Positions 9,033 through 18,097 of a stretch of DNA of 64,000 bases are shown here, one piece after another. Made by a program: the position numbers and the translations under genes. Origin of the DNA: Kiloniella laminariae DSM 19542 (GTDB taxonomy: Bacteria > Pseudomonadota > Alphaproteobacteria > Kiloniellales > Kiloniellaceae); assembly GCF_000374005.1 (NCBI RefSeq), contig NZ_KB893166.1, positions 62,001 through 126,000 on the forward strand, written 5' to 3'. Position 1 is the first letter of the stretch, and each line of letters begins with the position of its first letter. Under the pieces are notes generated by a model that worked only from the letters and a program-made list of their open reading frames with translations, was not told the origin of the DNA and made no database searches.

Positions 9033-9639
9033 TGTGCTGCCTTTCAAGTAGCTGTCCGACATAGCGAGCCAAGAGATCAATCTCGAGATTAACCTGGCAG
9101 TCACCTTTGGCATACTCACCAGCCTGCCACTGCCCGAGAGTCGTCATTTCTGCTGTGTGGGGAATAATGTTGACCCCGAACAGATTGCCCTCAACCTCAT
9201 TAACGGTCAAAGACACACCATCGAGAACAATCGACCCTTTGGGAGCAATGTATTTTGCCACTTCTTCCGGAGCCTCAAAGGTAAATCGCATTGAATCGCC
9301 CTCGGCAAGAATACGGACCACCGAGGCCACACCATCAACATGCCCCGACACCAGATGCCCCCCGAGTTCATCCCCAAGGCGCAGGGCCCGTTCAAAGTTT
9401 ACCGGAGTCCCAACCTGCCAGTTTGCCAGAGTGGTTTTTGAAAGGGTTTCAGCAGAAACATCTGCACTGAACCAGCCTGTCCCCTTTGCAACAACAGTAA
9501 GACATGCCCCGGAGCAGGCGATGGATGCACCGATATCCACAGTATCCATGTCATAGGAGCAATTGAACACAAAACGTTTATCCCCCTTTGCTTCAATTTC
9601 GCGGACCGTGCCCAAGTCAGTAATAATTCCGGTAAACAT
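9025..9639 (-). CDS. ribE: riboflavin synthase alpha subunit
   Basis: Dismutates two lumazines to riboflavin. The 204 residues carry two tandem lumazine-binding barrels: the first begins MFTGIITDLGTVR, the second is preceded by GGHLVSGHVDG near residue 95. The N-terminal MFTGI signature and the SLTVNEV motif support it. It lies between ribD and ribB and overlaps ribB. Confidence 0.97.
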   Translation of the reverse strand: MFTGIITDLGTVREIEAKGDKRFVFNCSYDMDTVDIGASIACSGACLTVVAKGTGWFSADVSAETLSKTTLANWQVGTPVNFERALRLGDELGGHLVSGHVDGVASVVRILAEGDSMRFTFEAPEEVAKYIAPKGSIVLDGVSLTVNEVEGNLFGVNIIPHTAEMTTLGQWQAGEYAKGDCQVNLEIDLLARYVGQLLERQHNG

Positions 9640-9676
9640 ATTTTAATCGTGCCTTCAGAGTTTATGTCTTGTTTAG

Positions 9677-10792
9677 TCAAAGATCCCGGCGATAACTTTC
9701 CATAATGTCATCGCCCCGTTTTGAAACACTGGTCAAATGAAACCTGGGTGCCAGTTCCAGCCGTTCAAGACCGAACCCGACTGAAGCAGAAATTCCGTCG
9801 CCCCCGATGATTTTAGCAGCACGAAACCATACAATCCGGTCGACCAGATCCGCCTGAAACAAAGAACCGATAATATGGCTGCCACCTTCGATCAGAACCC
9901 GGGTAATACCCCGGTTTCCGAGTTCCCTAAGCGCAATCCCAGGGTCAATATAGCCCTGGCTATCCTTGGGCAATGTAACAACTTCTACTCCCGCTTCCCG
10001 ATAGGCCTGCAGACGGTCAGGATCATTCCCTTCCAGCGTCATCAGAAGTGTCGCGCGCTTTGTCGCCGTGGCAACAAGACCGTGGGTCAGAGGCAGTCGC
10101 AACCGCCCATCCATTACAACCCGCAGGGGAGATGCATCTTCCAATCCCTGTAGCCGGACATCCAGTCGGGGATCATCAAGAACAGCCGTACCACTGCCGA
10201 CCAGGATTGCATCATTGCGAACACGGAGCATCTGCCCTGCCCGGCGCGCTGCTTCGCCAGTAATCCATTTGCTTTCGCCTGTCTTTGTCGCAATCCGGCC
10301 ATCAAGAGTTGTTGCAACTTTCAACGTCACCAAGGGGCGTCCATGACGAACCCGGGTAAAAAATCCGGCATTGAGATCTTCTGCTTCCTGGCGGCACAAA
10401 CCAGTCTCAACAACAATTCCAGCCTCGCGCATCCTCGATAGCCCACGTCCCTGAACCCGGGCATCGCTGTCTTCAACAGCAACAACACAGCGACTTATTC
10501 CCGCAGCAATAAGTGCATCAGCACAGGGGGGTGTTTTCCCGTGATGTGCGCAGGGCTCCAATGTGACATAGGCTGTTGCCCCTCGCGCCTGCGCTCCTGC
10601 CTGGGCCAGAGCGCCCACTTCAGCGTGGGGACGCCCTCCCGGCTGGGTAAAACCGCGTCCAACCACCCTGCCGTCCTTGACCAGCACACAGCCAACCGCC
10701 GGATTTGGAGCCGTACGCCCAAGGCCGCGCCCGGCCAGAGACAGAGCAGCAGTCATGTGTTGAAGGTCAGTCGTGAGTTGATCGCCAGACAT
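9677..10792 (-). CDS. ribD: bifunctional deaminase/reductase of riboflavin synthesis
   Basis: Deaminates and then reduces the pyrimidine intermediate after GTP cyclohydrolase II. The 371 residues have an N-terminal zinc deaminase domain (HAEVGAL, then CAHHGKTPPCADAL, residues ~55-95). The C-terminal NADPH reductase domain has LKVATTLDGRIAT near residue 160 and VLIEGGSHIIGSLF near 300. It follows nrdR by 30 nt. Confidence 0.97.
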   Translation of the reverse strand: MSGDQLTTDLQHMTAALSLAGRGLGRTAPNPAVGCVLVKDGRVVGRGFTQPGGRPHAEVGALAQAGAQARGATAYVTLEPCAHHGKTPPCADALIAAGISRCVVAVEDSDARVQGRGLSRMREAGIVVETGLCRQEAEDLNAGFFTRVRHGRPLVTLKVATTLDGRIATKTGESKWITGEAARRAGQMLRVRNDAILVGSGTAVLDDPRLDVRLQGLEDASPLRVVMDGRLRLPLTHGLVATATKRATLLMTLEGNDPDRLQAYREAGVEVVTLPKDSQGYIDPGIALRELGNRGITRVLIEGGSHIIGSLFQADLVDRIVWFRAAKIIGGDGISASVGFGLERLELAPRFHLTSVSKRGDDIMESYRRDL

Positions 10793-10822
10793 AAAGGCAA
10801 TTCTACTTTAAATGAGGAGTGT

Positions 10823-11302
10823 TTACGAGGGATCCCGGTCAAGTATTTCTATATCGTCACCGAGCCGGCCAACAAAATCTTCGAAATCACTTACTTCTTT
10901 AAAGTCCCGGTACACCGAAGCAAAGCGGACATAGCCAACCTGATCAAGCGTAGCCAAAGCATCCATGACCAGCTCACCGATCAAATCCGATGCAATCTCG
11001 CTTTCACCGGAGGATTCAAGCCGCCGAACAATTCCGCTGACAACACGTTCAATCCGGTCTCGCTCAACATCTCTTTTTTGCAAGGCAATATTCATGGAGC
11101 GGGAAATTTTTTCCCGATCAAAAGGCTCGCGATGGCCATTTCCCTTTATGACGGTCAGCTCTCGGAGCTGAACCCTTTCAAAAGTGGTAAAACGAGCGCC
11201 ACAGCTCGCACACTGCCTGCGGCGGCGAATGGCTGCATGATCTTCTGTTGGTCGCGAGTCCTTGACTTGCGTTTCCTCACTGCTACAGAACGGACAGCGC
11301 AT
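10823..11302 (-). CDS. nrdR: transcriptional repressor NrdR
   Basis: ATP/dATP-sensing repressor of ribonucleotide reductase genes. The 159-residue protein has an N-terminal zinc ribbon (MRCPFC then [12 protein letters not shown]) followed by an ATP-cone domain ([16 protein letters not shown] onward). The glyA-nrdR-ribD neighbourhood is typical of alphaproteobacteria. Confidence 0.97.
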   Translation of the reverse strand: MRCPFCSSEETQVKDSRPTEDHAAIRRRRQCASCGARFTTFERVQLRELTVIKGNGHREPFDREKISRSMNIALQKRDVERDRIERVVSGIVRRLESSGESEIASDLIGELVMDALATLDQVGYVRFASVYRDFKEVSDFEDFVGRLGDDIEILDRDPS

Positions 11303-11333
11303 ATTTCCTCACTGTTTCACCCCGAAAGGTGAT

Positions 11334-11366
11334 CCGGGTTACGTTTCAAAACGAAGCGCAACCCGG
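11334..11366 (-). other. hairpin between glyA and nrdR
   Basis: CCGGGTT at 11334-11340 pairs with AACCCGG at 11360-11366, and most of the intervening bases also pair (one wobble, one mismatch). It has no U-run, so it is more likely an mRNA processing or stability element at the end of glyA than a strong terminator. Confidence 0.4.
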
Positions 11367-11374
11367 AGTACTAT

Positions 11375-12667
11375 TTAGATCTCCAGATTTGGATAGATCG
11401 GGAATGCGCGGCAAAGCGCCTGCACTTCCTCTCTGACTTCCGCCTCGATTTTGGAGTTATCTTCGCGGTTTGCAGCAAGTCCATCAAGAACTTTAGTGAT
11501 CAACTGACCAATTTTCTTGAATTCTTCATCCTTGAAGCCGCGTGTGGTCCCTGCTGGCGTGCCCAAACGAATACCGGAAGTCACCATCGGCTTCTCCGGA
11601 TCAAACGGAATACCGTTTTTGTTACAGGTCAGGCCAGCACGATCGAGGCTTTCTTCTGCAATATTTCCTGTCAGACCTTTGGGGCGTAAATCTACCAGCA
11701 TCAGGTGTGTATCTGTGCCGCCAGTTGTAATGGCAAAGCCGTTTTCGACAAGCGTCGCAGCCAAAGTCTTGGCATTACTCACAACCTGTTTGGCATAATC
11801 CTTGAAGGCAGGCTCAAGAGCTTCTTTAAAAGCAACAGCTTTGGAAGCAATACAGTGCATCAAAGGGCCACCCTGCAGGCCCGGGAAGGCTGCTGAGTTA
11901 ATTTTTTTACCGATATCCAGATCGTTGGACAGAACCATCCCGCCACGGCCTGCACGCAAGGTTTTATGCGTCGTAGTGGTTACAACATGCGCATGAGGCA
12001 AAGGACTTGGATGAATGCCAGCGGCAACCAGACCGGCAAAGTGGGCCATATCAACGTGGAGATACGCGCCGACTTCGTCTGCAATTTCACGGAACTTTAC
12101 GAAATCGATAATCCGGGGATAAGCAGATCCGCCGGCAATAATCAGCTTAGGCTTGTGCTCGACAGCCAGCTTACGGATTTCATCAAAATCAAGTTCATTG
12201 GTTTCCGGGCTCACGCCATAACAAACAGCATTAAACCATTTACCGGAAAGGTTCGGACGGGAACCGTGGGTCAGGTGCCCACCAGAGGCCAGATCGAGCC
12301 CCATAATGGTCTCGCCCGGCTTTACCAGAGCCAGCATAACACACTGGTTTGCCTGTGCGCCGGAATGTGGCTGAACGTTGACATAAGCACAATCGAACAG
12401 CTTTTTTGCACGTTCAATAGCAAGCTCTTCAACAACATCGACATGCTCACAACCACCATAATAGCGACGGCCAGGATAACCTTCGGCATATTTGTTGGTC
12501 AAAACTGTTCCCAATGCCTGCATAGTAGACAGGGATACAATATTTTCCGATGCGATCAGTTCAATCTGATTCTGCTGGCGGGAAAGCTCGTGGTTGATTG
12601 CTGCTGCGATTTCCGGATCAGTCTGAGCCAAAGGCGCAGTGAAGAAGGTTTTCGTATCTAAGCTCAT
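11375..12667 (-). CDS. glyA: serine hydroxymethyltransferase
   Basis: PLP enzyme interconverting serine and glycine while charging tetrahydrofolate with a one-carbon unit. The 430 residues show [26 protein letters not shown], and the PLP-lysine motif [16 protein letters not shown] near residue 230. It sits between rpiB and nrdR in the same direction, 31 nt after rpiB. Confidence 0.98.
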   Translation of the reverse strand: MSLDTKTFFTAPLAQTDPEIAAAINHELSRQQNQIELIASENIVSLSTMQALGTVLTNKYAEGYPGRRYYGGCEHVDVVEELAIERAKKLFDCAYVNVQPHSGAQANQCVMLALVKPGETIMGLDLASGGHLTHGSRPNLSGKWFNAVCYGVSPETNELDFDEIRKLAVEHKPKLIIAGGSAYPRIIDFVKFREIADEVGAYLHVDMAHFAGLVAAGIHPSPLPHAHVVTTTTHKTLRAGRGGMVLSNDLDIGKKINSAAFPGLQGGPLMHCIASKAVAFKEALEPAFKDYAKQVVSNAKTLAATLVENGFAITTGGTDTHLMLVDLRPKGLTGNIAEESLDRAGLTCNKNGIPFDPEKPMVTSGIRLGTPAGTTRGFKDEEFKKIGQLITKVLDGLAANREDNSKIEAEVREEVQALCRAFPIYPNLEI

Positions 12668-12698
12668 GGCAACTTCACTCTCAGGTAAAGGTGATTAT

Positions 12699-13133
12699 TT
12701 ATCCGAGTTTTTCGACGCGACGCTGATGGCGTCCGCCAGCAAACTCGGTGTTCAGAAAAGTATTCAGGCAAGCTTTCGCCACCTCAATACCTGTTGTTCT
12801 GGCTCCCAGGACCAGAACATTGGCATCGTTATGCTCTCGCGATAAACGGGCCAGTGTTTCATCGTGACAGAGTGCAGCGCGAATGCCCGCATGACGGTTT
12901 GCGGCAATGGAAATACCGATCCCTGACCCGCAAACCAAAATGCCGGTTTCAGCGTCCCCGTTCTGGATTGCCTTGGCCAGAGCCGTTCCAAAATCCGGAT
13001 AATCCACAGACTCTGGTCCGTTGGTTCCCAAATCAAGAACGTCATACCCAAGCGCCATAACGTCTTCTTTCAGACTGTCTTTCAGCTCATATCCTGCATG
13101 GTCTGAAGCCAGAACGATCGTTTTTTTAGTCAT
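12699..13133 (-). CDS. rpiB: ribose-5-phosphate isomerase B
   Basis: Interconverts ribose 5-phosphate and ribulose 5-phosphate. The family motifs are present: ASDHAGYELK at the start, YPDFG, and the catalytic-cysteine segment VCGSGIGISIAANR near residues 68-81. I used the ATG at 13133 (144 residues), which matches the usual N-terminus MTKKTIVLASDHAG. An ATG four codons upstream is also possible. Confidence 0.95.
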   Translation of the reverse strand: MTKKTIVLASDHAGYELKDSLKEDVMALGYDVLDLGTNGPESVDYPDFGTALAKAIQNGDAETGILVCGSGIGISIAANRHAGIRAALCHDETLARLSREHNDANVLVLGARTTGIEVAKACLNTFLNTEFAGGRHQRRVEKLG

Positions 13134-13571
13134 CTGTCCGCACATCTGTTATCTCAATCAAGCTTGGTGACTGACATACCACAAGTACCTTTCCAAAGGA
13201 AAGAGAATGCATGGCATATAGCCCGTTCCGAAAAGGACAGGATCAATTGTCAGGTCACAAACTCTCTTGAAATTCTGCTGTCGCGACAAGTTATAAAATG
13301 ATTCTTTTGCTGCCTGCACGACAATTAACGTACAGTTTTTAGATCATCTGCGGCATGATCATTTCATCAATAATAAACACCGCCCCCTTAAAACCCACAC
13401 AAAAGTGCTATTTTTTGTGTTTTTTTATTAAATACAACATAATTAATATGTAATATTGTTTCAGATTTTCCTCATCCCAGGTTCACACCCTGGGCTTAAT
13501 GCACAAAACCCCTATTCATAACATGGGCTATTTTGTTACACCAAGATGAAGGATAAGGAGATTAATCAGGA
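13134..13571. other. 438-nt gap between rpiB and the small conserved gene
   Basis: No convincing protein gene. It is AT-rich in 13380-13470. It holds a promoter-like pair and a U-tailed hairpin on the plus strand (candidate small RNA), and a short hairpin at 13476-13494 (CCCAGG / CCTGGG) without a U-run. The promoter for the rpiB-glyA-nrdR-rib series must also lie here on the minus strand; I could not place it with confidence. Confidence 0.6.
13304..13427 (+). ncRNA. candidate small RNA
   Basis: On the plus strand, TTGAAA (13267-13272) and TTATAA (13291-13296) are 18 nt apart and look like a promoter. About 110 nt downstream, ACACAAAA (13397-13404) and TTTTGTGT (13413-13420) form a hairpin followed by a run of T. 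Between them are a GATCAT/ATGATC hairpin (13342-13360) and an unpaired CGCCCCCTTA segment that could pair with Shine-Dalgarno sequences. No ORF of note occupies the interval. This is pattern evidence only. Confidence 0.3.
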
Positions 13572-13811
13572 TCAGACAATTATCCCGCGTTGTTTTTTTA
13601 CCTTGCCACTTTCTTCCAAGGTCTTTTTCTCTGATTTTCTCATAACAAATAACAATTTTTTCAAAACAGTTGCCTTCAAAACAGCTTCTGTTTCTCGAGG
13701 ATCCCCGACAATAGACACCTCAGTCATGCTCTCTTCGTGAAAAGCGCTAACCTTCACATAGGCCCCTACCTGGGCAAATTCGATGATAACACCGGGGGCA
13801 GAGTTACTCAC
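13572..13811 (-). CDS. small conserved alphaproteobacterial protein (possibly DUF6898)
   Basis: 79 residues: a beta-rich first half (VIIEFAQVGAYVKVSAF and TEVSIVGDP) followed by a basic helical tail (VLKKLLFVMRKSEKK). It resembles the small proteins encoded between ldtR and rpiB/glyA in Rhodospirillales, which databases group as DUF6898; this label is from memory. Function is unknown. It is preceded by ldtR on the same strand. Confidence 0.6.
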   Translation of the reverse strand: MSNSAPGVIIEFAQVGAYVKVSAFHEESMTEVSIVGDPRETEAVLKATVLKKLLFVMRKSEKKTLEESGKVKKQRGIIV

Positions 13812-13886
13812 ACTTCGATACCCTCAACAAAAAGGCCTCCGTGTAACACAGAGGCCCCATAACAATACTTAAACACAACCTCTCTG

Positions 13887-14357
13887 CTATGCAGTCGGGT
13901 TGGCGCCTCCACCACGGGGCATGGGAGATGACCAAAAAAGTTGTAATCGATGCAAAGTTGCAGTTGTCACCTTTAGGTCTTCGGGAGAGACCACACCACC
14001 GCTGATCTGTTCGGCATGGGCGTCAAACAATCTGGAGATGGCATGGTAGATCTCGAGACCACTGCCTGAAGCGCGTACATGGAATGATCGGCGGTCATGG
14101 GCAGAGCGTTCCTGATTCAGATATCCGTTCTCAACCATCTTTTTAACGTTATAGGAAACATTTGATCCGAGATAATAGCCACGGTGGGTCAATTCCCCGA
14201 CCGAGAGCTCCTCTTCACCGATGTTATAGAGGATCAGGGCCTGAATATTGTTCAGATCCCGTATGCCGCGACGATCCAGTTCAGCCTTTACGACCTCAAG
14301 ACACTGCCGATGCAGGCGTTCCACCAGGGAGATAGTTTGCAAATATGCGGCCTTCAC
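13887..14357 (-). CDS. ldtR: LdtR-type MarR family transcriptional regulator
   Basis: A 156-residue winged-helix regulator. The segments CLEVVKAELDRRGIRDLNN, QALILYNIGEEELSVGEL and YYLGSNVSYNVKKMVE closely resemble LdtR, the alphaproteobacterial MarR protein known from Liberibacter and Rhizobiales to control an L,D-transpeptidase gene and stress tolerance. The start is a GTG at 14357 with GGTGAGGA five to eight bases upstream. It is divergent from metY. Confidence 0.85.
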   Translation of the reverse strand: MKAAYLQTISLVERLHRQCLEVVKAELDRRGIRDLNNIQALILYNIGEEELSVGELTHRGYYLGSNVSYNVKKMVENGYLNQERSAHDRRSFHVRASGSGLEIYHAISRLFDAHAEQISGGVVSPEDLKVTTATLHRLQLFWSSPMPRGGGANPTA

Positions 14358-14666
14358 GATGTCCTCACCTAACCATAAACTTTTTAAAAATCTGGTTATA
14401 TCTTATGCGAGAGGCGTTAACGGTGAATTAACCCAATGTCGTTTTGTAAAAAGCAAGATATCTGCACAATATTTTTTCTTTTCAATAACTTAAAATTCAT
14501 TGCTAGAGAGAATTACCAAGGAACTTCAATCATGAGGATACGCTGCACAAACGATAACACAGATTGTTACGAAATCGGCCCCTCGTGCCTTGTTTGAGAA
14601 TCTCGCTATTAAACAAAAGATTTTAATCTTGCCCGCTGCAGTTGGCCTGACTTAGACTACCCGCAT
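14358..14666. other. non-coding region between ldtR and the metY riboswitch
   Basis: AT-rich stretch that must carry the ldtR promoter on the minus strand and the metY promoter on the plus strand. I see no ORF or repeat that I can support. The plus-strand metY transcript has to start before about 14665, since the riboswitch begins there. Confidence 0.5.
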
Positions 14667-14722
14667 TAGCGCTGATTTGGAGCTCAGCTTGCGGGCGCTT
14701 AAGAAATGCAGCTAAAATGACC
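14667..14722 (+). promoter_or_regulatory. SAM-II (SAM-alpha) riboswitch
   Basis: Binds S-adenosylmethionine in the mRNA leader and turns down methionine-pathway genes. The sequence keeps the conserved SAM-II elements in order: CGCTGATTT (14670-14678), GCTTGC, and GAAATGCAGCTAAAA (14703-14717). Helix P1 forms between AGCGC (14668-14672) and GCGCT (14695-14699). The AGCTAAAA segment forms the pseudoknot and base triples in solved SAM-II structures. It is 128 nt upstream of metY, an established SAM-II target in alphaproteobacteria. Confidence 0.9.
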
Positions 14723-14757
14723 GAAAGCCACCATCCGTATTTTGCTTTCTCGTGATT
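14723..14757 (+). terminator. possible terminator arm of the metY riboswitch
   Basis: GAAAGC (14723-14728) pairs with GCTTTC (14744-14749), followed by TCGTGATTTTTT. It begins just after the aptamer, so SAM binding could favour termination here. The stem is short and the loop is 15 nt, so the assignment is weak. Confidence 0.35.
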
Positions 14758-14849
14758 TTTTGTGACGTTTCTTTCCTTACCGCTAAGCTAATCCACCAGA
14801 TCCTTGTGCATCAGTTTTCCTCGGAAAACCAAATTAAACGGGTGAATTC

Positions 14850-16148
14850 ATGACCATTGAGACAAAGAATCCTGAAACGCTTGTCTTGCATGCAGGCTAT
14901 CGTAACGATCCTCAGACAGGAGCGGTCGCCGTACCGATCTATCAAACCACCTCCTACCAGTTCAACAGCGCGGAACATGCAGCCAATCTTTTTGCGCTCA
15001 AGGAATTTGGTAATATCTACACCCGTATTATGAACCCGACCACTGCAGTTCTGGAAGAACGCATTGCCGCCCTGGAAGGTGGTGTCGCAGGCCTCGCGGT
15101 CAGCTCCGGGCAGGCTGCCAGTACACTGGCAATCCAGAACGTCGCCAAGGCCGGGGACAATATTGTCAGCTCGACCGAACTCTATGGCGGCACCTATAAC
15201 CTTTTTGCCAACACCCTCCCCAACATGGGCATTGAGGTCCGTTTTGTTGATCCGTCTGATCCGGAAAATTTCCGCCGGGCCACCGATGAAAACACCAAGG
15301 CCTATTACGCCGAGACCTTGCCAAATCCCAGTCTCCGGGTTTTCCCGATCAAGGAAGTCGCTGACATCGGAAATGCAGTCGGTGTTCCCCTGATTATGGA
15401 CAATACTGCGGCTCCCATACTTTGTCGCCCCATTCAGCATGGCGCCCATGTTGTGGTCTATTCCACCACCAAATATATCGGCGGACATGGCACTTCAATT
15501 GGTGGCATGATCGTAGATGGCGGCAATTTTGACTGGGAAGCCAATTCTGCCCGCTTCCCGCTTCTGACCCAACCCGACCCCAGCTATCACGGCGCTGTCT
15601 GGACCGAAGCCGTCAAACCCCTCGGCCCAATCGCCTATATCATTCGCGCCCGCGTTGTCCTGCTTCGGGACCTCGGCTGTGCCATGTCACCGATGAATGC
15701 TTTCCAGTTCATCCAGGGCCTGGAAACCCTCCCCTTGCGCATGCGTGAGCACTGCCGCAATGCCAATGCCGTAGCCGAATTTCTGAGCAAACACTCTGCT
15801 GTTGAGAAGGTCATTCATCCAAGTGTTGCCACTGGTAAGGAACGCGCACTGGCGGATCAATCTCTCAAGGGTGGTTATGGGGCTCTGCTCGGCTTTGAAC
15901 TCAAGGGCGGAAAAGAGGCTGGCCGCAAGTTCATTGATGGCCTGAAGATGTTCTTCCATGTTGCAAACATCGGGGATGCCCGCAGTCTGGCCATTCACCC
16001 GGCCACCACCACTCATTCCCAACTCAGCGCGGAAGAACAGGCGGCAACAGGAATATCAGAAAGCTATGTTCGCCTTTCCATCGGAATTGAGCATATCGAT
16101 GATATCCTTGCCGATTTGACCCAGGCTCTGGAAGCAGCAAGTAAGTAA
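14850..16148 (+). CDS. metY: O-acetylhomoserine sulfhydrylase (aminocarboxypropyltransferase)
   Basis: PLP enzyme that makes homocysteine directly from O-acetylhomoserine and sulfide. The 432 residues are the length of MetY rather than the shorter CGS/CBL group. Motifs include TLVLHAGY at the N-terminus, IYTRIMNPTTAVLEERIAAL, and the PLP-lysine motif VVYSTTKYIGGHGT near residue 209. The ATG at 14850 has GGGTGA upstream. The SAM-II riboswitch in its leader fits feedback by the pathway end product. Its transcript ends at the strong hairpin at 16181-16218. Confidence 0.95.
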   Translation: MTIETKNPETLVLHAGYRNDPQTGAVAVPIYQTTSYQFNSAEHAANLFALKEFGNIYTRIMNPTTAVLEERIAALEGGVAGLAVSSGQAASTLAIQNVAKAGDNIVSSTELYGGTYNLFANTLPNMGIEVRFVDPSDPENFRRATDENTKAYYAETLPNPSLRVFPIKEVADIGNAVGVPLIMDNTAAPILCRPIQHGAHVVVYSTTKYIGGHGTSIGGMIVDGGNFDWEANSARFPLLTQPDPSYHGAVWTEAVKPLGPIAYIIRARVVLLRDLGCAMSPMNAFQFIQGLETLPLRMREHCRNANAVAEFLSKHSAVEKVIHPSVATGKERALADQSLKGGYGALLGFELKGGKEAGRKFIDGLKMFFHVANIGDARSLAIHPATTTHSQLSAEEQAATGISESYVRLSIGIEHIDDILADLTQALEAASK

Positions 16149-16180
16149 GTCAAAATTTTGCGCAAGCTCCAGACATAACC

Positions 16181-16218
16181 AAAAGAAGCAGGAGAGAAAT
16201 TCCTCTCCTGCTTCTTTT
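16181..16218. terminator. bidirectional intrinsic terminator, metY / chemoreceptor
   Basis: A perfect 16-bp stem (16181-16196 with 16203-16218) around a six-base loop. It ends in TTTT on the plus strand and, because it begins AAAA, also in TTTT on the minus strand. It separates two convergent genes. Confidence 0.9.
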
Positions 16219-16245
16219 CGGAGTCATTTTAGGGATGAAATAAAC

Positions 16246-17934
16246 CTACCCTATTTTCCGGACTTCCGAGAGGAAAACCCGGACTTCGTTGTTCAATCCG
16301 CCTGCCTGTTTGGTCAACTCGGATACCGCATCAATAACCGTGTTGGCCTTGTTACCGGTTTGCTCGCAGGCATCGTTAACCTCCTTCATTGACTCAGTAA
16401 CCTGTGTAGTACCGGTCGAAGCTTGGCTGACATTACGGGAAATTTCCTGGGTCGCCGCAGTTTGCTCTTCAACTGCAGCGGCGATACTGCCAACTGTCTG
16501 TTCGATTTCCGAGATAATTCGGCCAATATTTTCCATTGCGGTAACGGCTTTTTCTGTGATCGACTGAACCGCACCGATCTGGCTTGAAATCTCGTCGGTG
16601 GCCTTTGCGGTCTGGGAGGCCAGTCCCTTGACCTCATTAGCCACGACAGCAAAACCTTTCCCTGCGTCACCAGCCCTTGCCGCCTCAATGGTTGCATTCA
16701 ACGCCAGGAGATTGGTCTGCTCGGCAATATCTGTGATCAGCTTGACGACCTCCCCAATCCTTCCCGCGCTGGCAACCAGTTCCTGCACGGTTCCCTGGGT
16801 ATCATTCGCGATAGATGACGCATTACTGGCAACTTCGGAAGAGCGGCTCGCCTGATTCGAAATTTCCTGAATGGAAGCCAGAAGTTCCTCTGTTGCAGCC
16901 GCAACAGTCTGGACATTCCCCGACGCTTCATTTGCGGCGGAAACCACCGTTGCGGATTTAGCGAGAGTATTGTTTGAAATATCCGACATTTCTGTCGCAC
17001 TGTTCGACATAATCTGGCTGGCCGATTCAACTGCCTCAAGCACAGACGCGACATTTTTATCAAAACCTGTTGTCAACTCCTCCAGACGCTTTGCATTGGC
17101 AATCTGTTGTGCCCGCTGGGTTTCCTGTTCTACTGCCATCTTGTCGGCCTGAACCATATTGTCGCGAAAGACTTCAACGGCTCGTCCCATCTCGCCGATC
17201 TCGTCTTTCTGATCCACGTGGGGGATCTCGACGCCCGTATCTCTTCCGGCAAGCCTGAGCATTGTTGAAGTAATCTGCTTGATCGGGCCACCGATACTTT
17301 TAGCCAGAAACACCAGCAAAGCCAGCGATGCCAGGATTGCCAGTCCCGTAGACATGGCAATGATCAGGGATTGACGGGAAAAAGCAGCATCCATGGCAAG
17401 GGTCTTCTCATCCAGAATTCCGCGCTGACGCTCCGTAGCTTCATCAACAGCTTTCAGCACTTTCTCGAGAAAAGGCCACCCCTCCCCCTTGCGCTCCATC
17501 TCCCTGGCCTGCTCATGCGTAGCCGGATCAGCCATAAGGGCAATCTGCTTTTCATAAACATTGTCACGAAGACTGACGATTGTGGTTTTCAACTCCTGCG
17601 CCAAAGCTTTTCCATCAGGGTCGTCTTGGAAAAGAGCGATCAGTTTTTCAATATCCCGGTCAAAAGCTGCCGTTGTATTTTTGAAAATCCCGACGAGGTA
17701 GTCGTCTGCTGTAACCATGATACCACGTGTAAGTGATGTCATATTCAGGAGATGAACCTGCACACTGCGCAATTCCACTGTTGTTTCATAGGCATGGGCA
17801 GCCTGTTTGGCTGCCTTTTCAACGGCCCGGTTCTCAACATATATCAAGGCAGAAAAAGCCAGAATAATTGCCAGTATCACCGACAGCCCGACACTCAGTT
17901 TCTGCACGATTTTCAGATTGTGGAACCAGTTCAT
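16246..17934 (-). CDS. methyl-accepting chemotaxis protein
   Basis: Membrane chemoreceptor feeding CheA/CheW. 562 residues: first membrane helix at about 12-32, a periplasmic four-helix-type sensor region to about 190, second helix to about 215 and a HAMP domain to about 270. The cytoplasmic signalling coiled coil carries the hairpin tip [18 protein letters not shown] and the family [12 protein letters not shown]. It ends without a CheR-docking pentapeptide. The ATG at 17934 has AGGAG eight bases upstream and is preferred over a longer open frame. The ligand is unknown. Confidence 0.93.
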   Translation of the reverse strand: MNWFHNLKIVQKLSVGLSVILAIILAFSALIYVENRAVEKAAKQAAHAYETTVELRSVQVHLLNMTSLTRGIMVTADDYLVGIFKNTTAAFDRDIEKLIALFQDDPDGKALAQELKTTIVSLRDNVYEKQIALMADPATHEQAREMERKGEGWPFLEKVLKAVDEATERQRGILDEKTLAMDAAFSRQSLIIAMSTGLAILASLALLVFLAKSIGGPIKQITSTMLRLAGRDTGVEIPHVDQKDEIGEMGRAVEVFRDNMVQADKMAVEQETQRAQQIANAKRLEELTTGFDKNVASVLEAVESASQIMSNSATEMSDISNNTLAKSATVVSAANEASGNVQTVAAATEELLASIQEISNQASRSSEVASNASSIANDTQGTVQELVASAGRIGEVVKLITDIAEQTNLLALNATIEAARAGDAGKGFAVVANEVKGLASQTAKATDEISSQIGAVQSITEKAVTAMENIGRIISEIEQTVGSIAAAVEEQTAATQEISRNVSQASTGTTQVTESMKEVNDACEQTGNKANTVIDAVSELTKQAGGLNNEVRVFLSEVRKIG

Positions 17935-18035
17935 CTTGTCTCCTGTGAGGACATGCCTCTCTGACGTAATCAAACTGCCATTCTCCACATAATTCATTAC
18001 TAAAAGTTGAAATCTTTATAATTAACCCTTTCCAC

Positions 18036-18070
18036 AAAAGAAAAAGGGCGAAGAGACAAGCCCTCCGCCC
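18036..18070 (-). terminator. intrinsic terminator of cpdB
   Basis: Read on the minus strand, GGGCGGAG pairs with CTTCGCCC (8 bp with one wobble) and is followed by TTTTTCTTTT. It lies 28 nt beyond the cpdB stop. Confidence 0.8.
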
Positions 18071-18097
18071 AACAAATAATAATTTCAGAAGATATTT

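Noticed and set aside
13476-13494. Hairpin CCCAGG / CCTGGG as a terminator or part of a tRNA
   Set aside because: Six base pairs without a U-run, and the surrounding sequence does not fold as a tRNA.
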